Shown: positions 41,504 to 51,006 of the stretch, in pieces
Layout: every line of letters starts with the position of its first letter
Position numbering within the stretch: position 1 is the first letter of the stretch
DNA from: PALSA-607 sp963737705
GTDB taxonomy: Bacteria; Actinomycetota; Actinomycetes; Acidothermales; Acidothermaceae
DNA: 64,000 nucleotides
NCBI GenBank assembly: GCA_963737705.1
Contig: CAVTTP010000003.1
Location: 372,001 to 436,000 of the forward strand
Reading direction: 5' to 3'
Program-made: the position numbers and the translations under genes
Notes under the pieces: generated by a model
What the model was told of the DNA's origin: nothing
What the model saw: only the letters and a program-made list of their open reading frames with translations
The model's database searches: none

Positions 41504-43183
41504 TTAGACATCCTCCGCGCGCTTGGCCGGCAGGGTGAACCAGTAGAAGCCATGGCCCGGCAGGGTCAGCAGATAGGGCAGCTCGCCCACCTTCGGGAAG
41601 TGCATACCCCCCAGCATCTCCACCGGAACCACGCCTTCGAACCGGCGTAGGTCGAGTTCGACCGGCTGCGGGAAGCGCGACAGGTTGTTCACACACAGCA
41701 CCCGGTCGTCGCCGAACTCGCGGACGAAGGCCAGGATGCTCGGATTCGACGCCCCCAACTCGGCGAAACTGCCGGTGCCGAAGGTCGGATGCCGCTTGCG
41801 GGTATCGATCATGCGGCGAGTCCAATGCAGTAGCGACGTCGAGGTGCGCATCTGTGCTTCGACGTTGAGCCCCTGGTAGCCATAGATCGGGTCCATGATC
41901 ACCGGCAGGTACAGCCGGCCGGGGTCGCAGTTGGAGAAGCCGGCGTTGCGGTCGGGTGTCCACTGCATGGGAGTGCGAACGCCGTCGCGGTCACCGAGCC
42001 AGATGTTGTCGCCCATGCCGATCTCGTCGCCGTAATACAGCACCGGTGAGCCGGGCAGCGAGAGCAACAGGGCGGTGAAGAGTTCCATCTGGTCGCGGGA
42101 GTTCTCGAGCAGTGGCGCCAATCGCCGTCGGATGCCGATGTTCGCCTTCATCCGCGGGTCACCGGCGTATTCGCTGTACATGTAGTCGCGCTCTTCGTCG
42201 GTCACCATTTCGAGGGTCAACTCGTCGTGGTTGCGCAAGAAGATGCCCCACTGACAGCCGTCGGGGATCGGCGGTGTTTGCGACAAGATCTCCGAGATCG
42301 GATACCGCTGCTCCCGCCTTACCGACATGAAGATGCGCGGCATCAGCGGGAAGTGGAACGCCATGTGGCACTCGTCGTCGCTGCCGAAATACTCGACGAC
42401 GTCAGCTGGCCACTGGTTCGCCTCGGCCAGCAGCACCCGGTCGGGGTAGTCGGCGTCGATCTCCTTGCGGATTCGCTTGAGGTACTCGTGCGTGCGTGGC
42501 AGGTTCTCGCAGTTGGTGCCCTCTTCTTCGAACAAATAAGGGACGGCGTCGAGCCGGAACCCGTCGATGCCAAGTTCGAGCCAGAACCGCAGAGTGCCGA
42601 TCATGGCGTCTCGCACGGCCGGGTTCTCGAAGTTCAGGTCGGGTTGGTGACCGAAGAATCGGTGCCAGTAGTACTCGCCGCGGACCGGGTCGAAGGTCCA
42701 GTTCGACTTCTCTGTGTCGACGAAGATGATGCGTGCGTCGCGGTAGGCAGTGTCGGTCTTGGACCATACGTAGTAGTCACCGTAGGGACCCGTCGGATCC
42801 GAACGCGACGCTTGGAACCACGGGTGCTGGTCGCTGGTGTGGTTCATGACGAGGTCGGCAATGACCCGCATGCCGCGCTTGTGAGCCTCCTCGACCAGTT
42901 GCACGAAGTCGCCGAGGTCGCCGAACTCGGGCAGGATCGTGAAGTAGTCGGAGATGTCGTATCCCCCGTCGCGCAGCGGCGACTGGAAGATCGGCAGCAG
43001 CCAGATGCAGTCGATACCAAGCCATTGCAGGTAGTCGAGCTTCGACACCAGGCCCTTGAGGTCGCCGGTACCGTCACCGTTGCTGTCGGCGAAGCCGCGG
43101 ACGAGCACCTCGTAGAAGACCGCGCGCTTGTACCAGTGCGGATCGACGGAGTGCTCCGACGAATCGGCTACGGGGTCTGTCAT
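41504..43183 (-). CDS. treS: Trehalose synthase (maltose alpha-D-glucosyltransferase)
   Basis: 559 residues, usual length. GH13_16 signatures: HWYKRAVFYEVLVRGFADSN at the N-terminus, IADLVMNHTSDQHPWFQ, DGFRLDAVPYLFEEEGT (nucleophile Asp), VLLAEANQWPADVV (acid Glu) and FLRNHDELTLEMVTDEERD (stabilising Asp). It interconverts trehalose and maltose; with Mak next in the operon the flux is toward maltose-1-phosphate. It stands alone without the C-terminal kinase fusion seen in some bacteria. Confidence 0.95.
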   Translation of the reverse strand: MTDPVADSSEHSVDPHWYKRAVFYEVLVRGFADSNGDGTGDLKGLVSKLDYLQWLGIDCIWLLPIFQSPLRDGGYDISDYFTILPEFGDLGDFVQLVEEAHKRGMRVIADLVMNHTSDQHPWFQASRSDPTGPYGDYYVWSKTDTAYRDARIIFVDTEKSNWTFDPVRGEYYWHRFFGHQPDLNFENPAVRDAMIGTLRFWLELGIDGFRLDAVPYLFEEEGTNCENLPRTHEYLKRIRKEIDADYPDRVLLAEANQWPADVVEYFGSDDECHMAFHFPLMPRIFMSVRREQRYPISEILSQTPPIPDGCQWGIFLRNHDELTLEMVTDEERDYMYSEYAGDPRMKANIGIRRRLAPLLENSRDQMELFTALLLSLPGSPVLYYGDEIGMGDNIWLGDRDGVRTPMQWTPDRNAGFSNCDPGRLYLPVIMDPIYGYQGLNVEAQMRTSTSLLHWTRRMIDTRKRHPTFGTGSFAELGASNPSILAFVREFGDDRVLCVNNLSRFPQPVELDLRRFEGVVPVEMLGGMHFPKVGELPYLLTLPGHGFYWFTLPAKRAEDV

Positions 43184-43201
43184 CTGTGAAGGCCGCCCTA
43201 C

Positions 43202-43234
43202 GGGGATGTCGCTGGGGATGTCGCTGGGGATGTC
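43202..43234. repeat. 12-bp tandem repeat (2.75 copies) between glgE and treS
   Basis: Unit GGGGATGTCGCT, in the 62-bp gap between the glgE stop and the treS start. It is also within the mRNA leader of treS if the two are co-transcribed. Confidence 0.85.
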
Positions 43235-43245
43235 ACGGTGATGGA

Positions 43246-45471
43246 TTACTGAATCGAGAAGATGTGCGCTGGCTCGACGTGCGGGTCCAGCCGCACGTAG
43301 TTGTACTGCCCGAAGGTATAGCGCGCACCGCTGAGCAGGTCGGTCACGTCGAGCTGGGCTCCCCAGTCAACGCCCAGCGCCGGCATGTCGAGCGCGACGG
43401 TTGCTTCGCTAACGTTGAATGGGTTGAGGTTGACGACGACCAGGATCGTGTCGGTCGTGTCATCGGTAACGACTTGCTTGGAGTAGGTGAGGATCTGCGT
43501 GTTGTCGGCGGTGTGCAACTGCAGGTTGCGCAGCCGTTGCAGGGCCACGTGCTCGCGGCGGATCCGATTGAGCGTCGTGATGTAACCGGCCAGGCTCCGG
43601 CCGGCGGCTTCAGCGGCCTCGTAGTCGCGGGGCCGGTACTGGTACTTCTCCGAGTCGAGATACTCCTCACTACCGGGGCGAAGTGGAGTGTTCTCGAACA
43701 GTTCGAAGCCGGAGTACACGCCCCACGTGGGTGAGCCGGTCGCGGCGAGTACGGCGCGAATCTTGAACGCGGGCGGCCCGCCCTGCTGCAGAAACGCGTG
43801 CAGGATGTCCTGCGTATTGGTGAAGAAGTTCGGGCGCAGGACATCTGACGTCTCGTGGGACAGCTCGGTGAGGTAGAGCTCGAGTTCGGGCTTCGTGTTG
43901 CGCCAGGTGAAGTAGGTATACGACTGGTGGAAGCCGACCTTCGCCAGACCGCGCATCATGGCCGGCCGGGTGAACGCCTCCGCGAGGAACAAGACGTCTG
44001 GGTCGGTGGCACGGATGTCGGCGAGCAATTGCTCCCAGAACCGCACCGGCTTGGTGTGCGGGTTGTCGACGCGGAAGATCCGGATGCCGTGGCTCATCCA
44101 CAACCGCACGACGCGCACGATCTCGGCGTAGAGGCCCTCGTAGTCGTTGTCGAAGTTCAGCGGGTAGATGTCTTGATACTTCTTCGGCGGGTTCTCCGCG
44201 TAGGCGATGCTGCCGTCGGCGCGCGTGGTGAACCACTCCGGGTGCTGGCTCACCCACGGGTGGTCGGGAGAGCACTGCAGAGCAAGGTCGAGGGCGACCT
44301 CCAGGCCATTGGCCTTGGCGGTGGCGACGAACGCGTCGAAGTCGTCCATCGTGCCGAGGTCGGGATGAATCGCGTCGTGGCCGCCCTCGCTGCTCCCGAT
44401 GGCCCACGGCACTCCAGGGTCCCCTGGCCCTGGTGTCAGGGTGTTGTTCGGACCCTTGCGAAACGTCGTGCCGATCGGGTGCACCGGCGGGATGTAGACG
44501 ACGTCGAACCCCATTTCGGCGATCGCCGGCAGTCGCTTTGCGGCGGTCTCAAACGTGCCCGACTTCGGCGGGTCGAGTGTTGCGCCTTCGGAGCGCGGAA
44601 AGAACTCGTACCAGGAGCCGAAAAGTGCTCGCTCGCGATCGACCCGCAGCGGGTAGGACGGCGAGACGGTGAGCAGCGCGCGCAGTGGGTGGCGAGCAAG
44701 AAGGGAGAGGACGCCGCGAGCCAGCGCCGCGGACAATCGCTCGACTGGATCACCGGGTGATCGAAGCGCCGCGGCCACGCTTAGCAGCCGGCCGGCGTCG
44801 CCGGTATCGCCGACCTCGCCGGTGCCTACGGCATCGGTGCTGGCCAGGTTCGCGGCAGCCTGTTCGTGCAGCCGAGCGCCTTCTTCGAGCATCAACTCGA
44901 CGTCTTGGCCCTCAGGGACTTTGATGCGCGCGTCGTGTCGCCACGACTCAAGCGGATCACTCCACGCCTCGATCTGAAACGTCCACTCACCCGTGGTGTC
45001 TGCGGTTACGACTGCTTCGTAGCGGTCGGTGCCTGGTGCGACCAGGCGCATCGGTGTCCAGGGTCCGGTGCGGCCCGTTGAATCGCGCAGCACGACGTTC
45101 ACGCCCAGCGCATCGTGACCTTCGCGATAGACGGTCGCGGCGACCGTCAGCTGTTCACCGACAACCGACTTCGCCGGGTAGCGGCCGCAGTCGATGACCG
45201 GCATGACGTTTTCGATCGGAATTCGTCCGCTCGGTACCTGACCGCTCGGCGGCGTCCCAGCCTTGGCCGTTGCGGTTGCAGTTGCTTTTGTTGCGGTTGC
45301 AGACCCGGCGGAGGCAGTGGTTGCCAGGGTTGCCAGGGTTGCCGGGGTTGCCGCGCGTGACGCTCGCGTTGCGGGCGCCGCCGTTTTCGAGCGCGCCGAA
45401 CCGGTGGCGGGCGCCTTCCGGGCAGCGGACTTCTTTTCAGGGCTCACAGTGTCGATCTTCTCTTTGCTCAT
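43246..45471 (-). CDS. glgE: Alpha-1,4-glucan:maltose-1-phosphate maltosyltransferase
   Basis: 741 residues from ATG 45471 (GTG 45474 is also possible, with TACGTT as a close -10). Residues 1-85 are an Ala/Thr/Lys-rich tail (SPEKKSAARKAPATGSARS) absent from usual GlgE proteins of about 660-700 residues. The conserved part starts PIENVMPVIDCGRYPAKSVVGE. The GH13_3 core has VYIPPVHPIGTTFRKGPNN, GIRIFRVDNPHTKPV (nucleophile Asp), VLFLAEAFTRPAMM (acid Glu), WGVYSGFELFEN and EYLDSEKYQYRPRDY. It extends linear alpha-1,4-glucan with maltosyl units from maltose-1-phosphate. Divergent from glgP; upstream of treS-mak-glgB. Confidence 0.95.
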   Translation of the reverse strand: MSKEKIDTVSPEKKSAARKAPATGSARSKTAAPATRASRAATPATLATLATTASAGSATATKATATATAKAGTPPSGQVPSGRIPIENVMPVIDCGRYPAKSVVGEQLTVAATVYREGHDALGVNVVLRDSTGRTGPWTPMRLVAPGTDRYEAVVTADTTGEWTFQIEAWSDPLESWRHDARIKVPEGQDVELMLEEGARLHEQAAANLASTDAVGTGEVGDTGDAGRLLSVAAALRSPGDPVERLSAALARGVLSLLARHPLRALLTVSPSYPLRVDRERALFGSWYEFFPRSEGATLDPPKSGTFETAAKRLPAIAEMGFDVVYIPPVHPIGTTFRKGPNNTLTPGPGDPGVPWAIGSSEGGHDAIHPDLGTMDDFDAFVATAKANGLEVALDLALQCSPDHPWVSQHPEWFTTRADGSIAYAENPPKKYQDIYPLNFDNDYEGLYAEIVRVVRLWMSHGIRIFRVDNPHTKPVRFWEQLLADIRATDPDVLFLAEAFTRPAMMRGLAKVGFHQSYTYFTWRNTKPELELYLTELSHETSDVLRPNFFTNTQDILHAFLQQGGPPAFKIRAVLAATGSPTWGVYSGFELFENTPLRPGSEEYLDSEKYQYRPRDYEAAEAAGRSLAGYITTLNRIRREHVALQRLRNLQLHTADNTQILTYSKQVVTDDTTDTILVVVNLNPFNVSEATVALDMPALGVDWGAQLDVTDLLSGARYTFGQYNYVRLDPHVEPAHIFSIQ
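45321..45353. repeat. 9-bp tandem repeat in the glgE N-terminal tail
   Basis: Unit TTGCCAGGG on the plus strand, about 3.7 copies, encoding a Thr-Leu-Ala/Thr-Pro-Ala stretch of GlgE. Copy changes keep the frame. Confidence 0.7.
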
Positions 45472-45641
45472 CACGTCGAAACGTATATGCCCCCACGTCA
45501 CGCCGCGAGAGCCCAACGTGATCTTCCTCGCTGGGTGGCGATCAGCTGCGAGCGTTCCCAATTATTCATTGGCTGCGTAGACGTGGCCGAAGGCCTATGT
45601 ACCTTGGTGCAGCGATCTCCTGCTTCGGTAGGGTCGTGCCC
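45472..45641. promoter_or_regulatory. Divergent promoter region glgE/glgP
   Basis: 170 bp. On the plus strand TAGGGT (45629-45634) lies 7 nt before GTG 45642, a leaderless arrangement for glgP. On the minus strand the AT-rich CATATACGTT just upstream of the glgE start may hold its -10. The shared region would allow synthesis and breakdown of the glucan to be set by one regulator; no clear operator was recognised. Confidence 0.45.
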
Positions 45642-48239
45642 GTGAGAGCGATCAGACGATTCACTGTGCGCACTGTTCTGCCGTCGCGGTTGGCGGCACT
45701 CGGCGATCTCGTCATGAACCTTCGATGGTCATGGCATGCGGAGACGCTCGACCTCCTCGAGTCCATCGACCCGCAGACCTGGCGCGCAGTCGACGGCGAT
45801 CCGGGGCGGTTGCTCGGCCTCGTTCCGCATTCGCGTTTCGCTGAGTTGTCGACCGACGAGCAGTTCCTCGGCCGGCTCGATGAGGCTGCCGAGAACCTGC
45901 ATCAGTACCTGACGCAAGATCGCTGGTTCCAGACCTTGGGCGACGAGGCGCCGAACGCGATCGCCTACTTCTCTCCCGAATACGGCATCACCGCCGTACT
46001 GCCGCAGTACTCAGGCGGGCTCGGGATCTTGGCCGGCGACCATCTGAAGACAGCAAGCGACCTCGGTGTCCCGGTCATCGGCGTCGGGTTGCTCTACCGG
46101 CGCGGCTACTTCAACCAGTCCTTGTCGCGCGATGGATGGCAGCAAGAGCGCTACCCACCGGTCGACCCCCATGGTTTGCCACTCACGCTCCTGACCGAGA
46201 CCGACGGCTCTCCGGTCACGATCCCTGTCCGATTGCCAGGGCGAGACCTCCAGGCCCAGGTCTGGCTCTGCCAGGTCGGCCGGATCCCGCTGCTCCTGCT
46301 CGACTCTGATGTCGAGGGCAATGCGCCTGCCGAGCGCGACGTGACCGACCGCCTCTATGGCGGCGGAACTGATCACCGTTTTCGCCAGGAATTGCTCCTC
46401 GGTGTCGGTGGCGTCAGGGCGGTGCGCGCATTCTGCCGGCTGACCGGGCACGCGCAGCCCGAGGTTTACCACATGAATGAGGGGCACGCCGGATTCCTTG
46501 CGCTGGAACGAATTCGCGAGCTCGTCACCGCGTCGTCGTTGTCGTTCGACGAAGCACTTGAGGTCGTCCGCGCGTCGACGCTGTTCACGACGCACACGCC
46601 GGTGCCGGCCGGCATCGACCGCTTTCCGCGCGAACTTGTCGAGCACCACTTCGGTCCGCCCGACAATGCGCTCGGGTTGCCGATCGACCGGGTGCTCGGT
46701 CTCGGCGCTGAGAGCTTCCCTGGCGGTGACCAAAGCGTCTTCAACATGGCGTTGATGGGCCTTCGAGTTGCGCAGCGTGCCAACGGCGTTTCGTTGTTAC
46801 ACGGCCAGGTCAGCCGGGAGATGTTCGCCGGGCTGTGGCCGAAGTTCGATCCGGCTGATGTTCCGATCACCTCGGTCACCAACGGCGTGCACGCGCCCAC
46901 GTGGGTGTCGCGTGAGGTTCAGCAGATGGTCGAGCGCGACCTCGGGGTCGACCTGCAGGCCGACGGCTCGGCTTGGGCCGGCGCCGACCACCTTGACGAT
47001 CGCCAGCTGTGGGAAGTGCGGCGCGCGCTGCGTTCGCGGCTGGTCGACGAGACGCGCGTGCGGTTGCGCGCGTCGTGGATCCAGCGCGGCGCGATGGCAT
47101 CTGAGCTCGGCTGGATCGGCCAAGTCCTCGACCCCGACATCTTGACGATCGGGTTCGCCCGCCGGGTGCCGTCGTACAAGCGATTGACGTTGATGCTGCA
47201 AGACCGTGAGCGATTCACGGAGATGCTGCTCGACAAGGACCGGCCGGTGCAGTTCGTCATCGCGGGCAAGGCACACCCGGCCGACGACGGCGGCAAGCGG
47301 CTGATCCAGGAAGTTGTGCGCTTCGCCGACGCGGCGAACGTACGGCATCGGGTCGTGTTCCTGCCTGACTACGACATGGCGCTGGCTCGGGTGCTGTGCG
47401 CGGGTGCAGACGTTTGGCTGAACAACCCGCTGCGGCCGCTCGAGGCGTGCGGGACGTCGGGTATGAAGGCCGCCTTGAACGGCGTCCTGAACCTGTCGAT
47501 TCGCGACGGCTGGTGGGATGAATGGTCTGACGGCAACAACGGCTGGGACATTCCCTCAGCCGACGAGCTTTCCGAGGAGCGCCGCGACGAGCTCGAAGCC
47601 GGCGCGTTCTATGACATCGTGTCGACACAGATGGTGCCGCGGTTCTATGACCGTGACCACAACGGGTTGCCGAGCCGGTGGCTGGAGATGGTCAGGCACA
47701 CGCTGTCGTCGCTGGGGCCGAAGGTTGTCGCCACCCGGATGCTGCGCGATTACGTCAACAACCTCTACACGCCGGCCGCGCAGTCATCGCGCGCAATGGA
47801 AGACACAAAGTTCGGCGGCGCGAAGCATCTCGCGGCATGGAAGAAGAGGGTCGCCGCGGCGTGGCCGGGTGTGCGCGTCGAGCACATCGAAGCCCGCGGG
47901 GTTTCCGATGCACTCGAGTACGGCACTGTTGTGTCGCTTCGTGCCGTGGTCGCGTTGGGCGACCTCGCCGCCGAAGATGTCGACGTGCAGGTTGCCTATG
48001 GCCGGGTCGACGAGAACGACCAGATCACCGGCCCGACGTACGCGTCGCTGCGTCTTTCCGACAAGCGCGACGACGGCAGCTGGGTTTACGAAGGTGAGAT
48101 GACGCTCGACCGCACCGGACCCTTCGGGTACAGCGTGCGCGTCCTGCCTGCCGATCCGTTGTTGGCCTCGCCAGGCGAGCTCGGCCTGATCGCCGTGCCG
48201 CCCGCTGGCGAAGGAATGGTGACGGGCGACCTCCGCTAA
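45642..48239 (+). CDS. glgP: Alpha-glucan (glycogen/maltodextrin) phosphorylase, actinobacterial type
   Basis: 865 residues from GTG 45642 (MRAIRRFTVRTVLPSRL). An N-terminal DUF3417 region (LGDLVMNLRWSWH) precedes the GT35 core: YFSPEYGITAVLPQYSGGLGILAGDHLK, HMNEGHAGFLALERI, TSVTNGVHAPTWV, PSYKRLTLMLQD and the PLP-binding CGTSGMKAALNGVLNLSIRDGWWDE, whose Lys in SGMKA should carry the cofactor. It releases glucose-1-phosphate from alpha-1,4-glucan chains. It sits divergent from glgE and convergent with glgX, so degradation genes flank synthesis genes. Confidence 0.93.
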   Translation: MRAIRRFTVRTVLPSRLAALGDLVMNLRWSWHAETLDLLESIDPQTWRAVDGDPGRLLGLVPHSRFAELSTDEQFLGRLDEAAENLHQYLTQDRWFQTLGDEAPNAIAYFSPEYGITAVLPQYSGGLGILAGDHLKTASDLGVPVIGVGLLYRRGYFNQSLSRDGWQQERYPPVDPHGLPLTLLTETDGSPVTIPVRLPGRDLQAQVWLCQVGRIPLLLLDSDVEGNAPAERDVTDRLYGGGTDHRFRQELLLGVGGVRAVRAFCRLTGHAQPEVYHMNEGHAGFLALERIRELVTASSLSFDEALEVVRASTLFTTHTPVPAGIDRFPRELVEHHFGPPDNALGLPIDRVLGLGAESFPGGDQSVFNMALMGLRVAQRANGVSLLHGQVSREMFAGLWPKFDPADVPITSVTNGVHAPTWVSREVQQMVERDLGVDLQADGSAWAGADHLDDRQLWEVRRALRSRLVDETRVRLRASWIQRGAMASELGWIGQVLDPDILTIGFARRVPSYKRLTLMLQDRERFTEMLLDKDRPVQFVIAGKAHPADDGGKRLIQEVVRFADAANVRHRVVFLPDYDMALARVLCAGADVWLNNPLRPLEACGTSGMKAALNGVLNLSIRDGWWDEWSDGNNGWDIPSADELSEERRDELEAGAFYDIVSTQMVPRFYDRDHNGLPSRWLEMVRHTLSSLGPKVVATRMLRDYVNNLYTPAAQSSRAMEDTKFGGAKHLAAWKKRVAAAWPGVRVEHIEARGVSDALEYGTVVSLRAVVALGDLAAEDVDVQVAYGRVDENDQITGPTYASLRLSDKRDDGSWVYEGEMTLDRTGPFGYSVRVLPADPLLASPGELGLIAVPPAGEGMVTGDLR

Positions 48240-48255
48240 GTAGTTCCGCCGTCGG

Positions 48256-50313
48256 TCAGGTGGCGCGCAGCACCAGAAACGCAACGGCGGGGACGTCGAG
48301 GGTGGTGCCCGCGGGGAGGCTTGCGGTGTTCGCCGGATCGGTGTTGTCGATCACGACCTCATAATTCGTGGCCCAAGGGGCGCTCGGGAGCGTGAAGGTC
48401 GAAGGCGCAAGACCGCCGTGCAGGATCACCAGGAACGAGTCGTCGATTACTGGCTCGCCGTGTTCGCCTACCTGGCGAATGTCTTTGCCCGACAAGTACA
48501 TCGCGATCGTGCGTGGGTTCAGGTCAGACCAGTCGGACGCCGTGAGCTGGGCGCCGTCGGATCTGAACCACGCGAGGTCGGCCGTGCCGTCGCCGCGCAG
48601 TGACCTGCCGGTGAAGAACGATTCCTGGCGGAACACGACGTGCTCGCGTCGCAGCGCGATAACCGCGCGGGTAAAGCCCACGAGCGAATCGTCCAGGGTC
48701 GCCCAGTCGACCCACGCGAGCTCGTTGTCTTGGCAATAGGCGTTGTTGTTGCCGCGCTGGGTGCGACCCATCTCGTCGCCGTGACCGAGCATCGGAACCC
48801 CGGCCGACAACACCAGTGTGCCGAGGATCGCTCGCACCACGCGGTGCCGAATCTGTGTCACGAGAGGATCGTCGGTCTCGCCCTCGTGACCGCAGTTCCA
48901 GTTGTGGTTGTCGTCGGATCCGTCACGGTTGTCCTCGCCGTTCGCACCGTTGACCTTGTTGTTGTACGTGACCAAGTCATGCAAGGTGAAGCCGTCGTGG
49001 CACGCGACAAAGTTGATCGACGCGTCGGGGAGCCGGCCACTTCCCTGGTAGATGTCCGACGATCCCGCCAGCCGGGAGCCGAGTTCGCGCACGTCGGTAG
49101 CGCCACAGAGCCAGAAATCCCTTGTCGTGTCACGGAACCGGTCGTTCCACTCCGACCATGGTGGCGGAAAGTTGCCGACCTGGTAGCCGCCCGGCCCGAT
49201 GTCCCACGGCTCCGCGATGAGCTTCACCTTCGAGAGCACGGGATCTTGATTGACGGCCTCGAGGAACGCTGACTGGGCATCAAACGAATCGCTTGCACGG
49301 GCCAGCGTCGGCGCGAGGTCAAAGCGGAACCCGTCAACATGCATTTCTGTCACCCAGTAGCGCAGTGAGTCCGTTACGAGTTGCAGCATGTGCGGGTTGC
49401 GGAGGTCGAGGGTGTTGCCACAGCCCGTGTAGTTCACGTAGCCGCCAGAATCGAGACGGTAGTACGACTCATTGTCGATGCCGCGCAACGACAAGGTCGG
49501 ACCCAACTCATCGCCCTCGGCGCTGTGGTTGTAGACCACGTCGAGAATGACTTCGAGCCCCGCGGCGTGCAGTGCCTTCACCATCGTCTTGAACTCGCGA
49601 ACCTGTTCACCGCGAGTACCCGACGATGAGTAGTTGCCGTGTGGTGCGAAGAAACCGAGCGTGTTGTAACCCCAGTAGTTCGACAGGCCGCGGCGCAATA
49701 GCGCCGTCTCGCTGACGAAGTGGTGGATCGGTAGCAGTTCGAGGGTCGTGACGCCGAGCTGTTTTAAGTAGTCGGTCGCGGCATGGTGCGCGAGCCCGGC
49801 GTACGTGCCGCGCAGCTTCTGCGGCACGTCAGGGTGTTGCATCGTGAATCCGCGCACATGTAGCTCGTAAAGCACCGTGTCCGGCCACGCGACGGCGGGT
49901 GTGCGATCCCTGCCCCAATCGAAATCGTCGTGCACCACGACCGACCTGGGAACAAACGCGGCCGAGTCGCTCGGGTTGTTCTCGAATACTGCGTCGTCGA
50001 GGACGAACGCTCCGTCGAACGCGCGGGCGTAAGGATCAGCAAGCAGTTTGTTGTCGTTGAAGTGCGCGCCGCTGCCAGGGCTGAAGGCGCCGTCGACGCG
50101 GTACCCGTAGCGGGTGCCGGCCCCGATACCGGGCAAGTAGCCGTGCCAGACGTGAAAGGTCGATTCGCGCAGCGGCACGCGGGTCTCGTTGCCATTGTCG
50201 TCGAACACACACAAGTCGACCGCAGTTGCGTTCGCTGAGAAGAGCGCGAAGTTGGTGCCACCGTCATCGACGGTGGCACCAAAGGGCTGCCAATGACCGG
50301 GCCAGATGTCCAC
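48256..50313 (-). CDS. glgX: Glycogen debranching enzyme
   Basis: 685 residues from GTG 50313, which lies 3 bp past the DUF998 stop; an upstream ATG at 50373 would overlap that gene by 56 bp. Start VDIWPGHWQPFGATVDDGGTN is the usual GlgX/TreX N-terminus with CBM48. The GH13_11 core has HVDGFRFDLAPTLAR (nucleophile Asp), LIAEPWDIGPGGYQVGNFP (acid Glu) and FVACHDGFTLHDLV (stabilising Asp); GDEMGRTQRGNNNAYCQDNE is also diagnostic. It hydrolyses alpha-1,6 branches left by GlgP. Convergent with glgP (16-bp gap). Confidence 0.93.
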   Translation of the reverse strand: MDIWPGHWQPFGATVDDGGTNFALFSANATAVDLCVFDDNGNETRVPLRESTFHVWHGYLPGIGAGTRYGYRVDGAFSPGSGAHFNDNKLLADPYARAFDGAFVLDDAVFENNPSDSAAFVPRSVVVHDDFDWGRDRTPAVAWPDTVLYELHVRGFTMQHPDVPQKLRGTYAGLAHHAATDYLKQLGVTTLELLPIHHFVSETALLRRGLSNYWGYNTLGFFAPHGNYSSSGTRGEQVREFKTMVKALHAAGLEVILDVVYNHSAEGDELGPTLSLRGIDNESYYRLDSGGYVNYTGCGNTLDLRNPHMLQLVTDSLRYWVTEMHVDGFRFDLAPTLARASDSFDAQSAFLEAVNQDPVLSKVKLIAEPWDIGPGGYQVGNFPPPWSEWNDRFRDTTRDFWLCGATDVRELGSRLAGSSDIYQGSGRLPDASINFVACHDGFTLHDLVTYNNKVNGANGEDNRDGSDDNHNWNCGHEGETDDPLVTQIRHRVVRAILGTLVLSAGVPMLGHGDEMGRTQRGNNNAYCQDNELAWVDWATLDDSLVGFTRAVIALRREHVVFRQESFFTGRSLRGDGTADLAWFRSDGAQLTASDWSDLNPRTIAMYLSGKDIRQVGEHGEPVIDDSFLVILHGGLAPSTFTLPSAPWATNYEVVIDNTDPANTASLPAGTTLDVPAVAFLVLRAT

Positions 50314-50317
50314 CGGC

Positions 50318-50956
50318 TTATCCTGCCGGGTCAGGCTCGATCTGCGACGCAGTGGGTCGAGATGTCGTGTCATTTGGCGTCAATGTCGCGCCGCGCATCA
50401 TCTCGATGGCCGAGGAGATGATCCACGCGTCGCCGATCGTGAGTCCGATGCGCTGGAGCAACCCGTGCACATGCTCTGGTCCTGCCACGCTGGCGACGAG
50501 CGCCGCTGCGCACAGCAGACCGGTAGCAATCGACGTCCGGGCACGTGCGGTGTTACCTTCGCGTCGCAGCGCGACGCTCGCTGCGATCGGTGTCGCCGCG
50601 AGAGATGCGTAGGCCAGGCCGGCGAACGCGCCATGAATGTCGCCCGACGTTGGCGTGCCGAGTGAGAACGCTGCCACGCCGAGCGTGGCAATGCCGTTCG
50701 CGGCGGCGAACTTCCACGCGTGTCCGGATAGTGCGTGGCGAAGCGCGACTGCATACGTAGGTAGGGCGGCGCTGAAGACCAGGAACCCTGCGGTCATCGC
50801 CGGTCGCGTCGAAGCGTGCATCCGCGCGAGCTCGCTGATCGCGTCGCTTACGGGGGAGTAGTTCTTCGCCCGGCTGCCGAGGATCGCCCAGTCGGCAATG
50901 AAGACGCAGGGCCCGACGACGCCGGCCGCCGCGAGCAGGCGTTCGCGGAGGGCCAC
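50318..50956 (-). CDS. DUF998-type membrane protein
   Basis: 212 residues from GTG 50956, chosen because CACAAT lies six bases upstream and because the longer reading (to 51028) overlaps the divergent enoyl-CoA hydratase start. About six hydrophobic helices: LLAAAGVVGPCVFIADWAILG, MTAGFLVFSAALPTYAVAL, FAAANGIATLGVAAFSLG, GAFAGLAYASLAATPIAASVAL, SIATGLLCAAALVASVAG. The SPVSDAISELARMHA block between helices 1 and 2 matches DUF998. Function unknown. It immediately precedes glgX on the same strand and may be co-transcribed. Confidence 0.75.
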   Translation of the reverse strand: MALRERLLAAAGVVGPCVFIADWAILGSRAKNYSPVSDAISELARMHASTRPAMTAGFLVFSAALPTYAVALRHALSGHAWKFAAANGIATLGVAAFSLGTPTSGDIHGAFAGLAYASLAATPIAASVALRREGNTARARTSIATGLLCAAALVASVAGPEHVHGLLQRIGLTIGDAWIISSAIEMMRGATLTPNDTTSRPTASQIEPDPAG

Positions 50957-50994
50957 CAGGCCATTGTGCCCGCTCGGGCGCACTGCCGCTGAAG

Positions 50995-51006
50995 TAGCCT
51001 GGCGCG
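50995..51006 (+). promoter_or_regulatory. Leaderless-type -10 of the enoyl-CoA hydratase gene
   Basis: TAGCCT (50995-51000), six bases, then ATG 51007; no SD. The 50-bp gap to the DUF998 start holds both divergent leaderless promoters. Confidence 0.45.

Noticed and set aside
42227..43189. 320-residue plus-strand frame opposite treS
   Set aside because: Antisense shadow of a fully conserved enzyme; no own start signals.
43855..44760. 301-residue plus-strand frame opposite glgE
   Set aside because: Antisense shadow; composition follows the codon periodicity of glgE.
46011..46733. 240-residue minus-strand frame opposite glgP
   Set aside because: Antisense shadow of the phosphorylase core.
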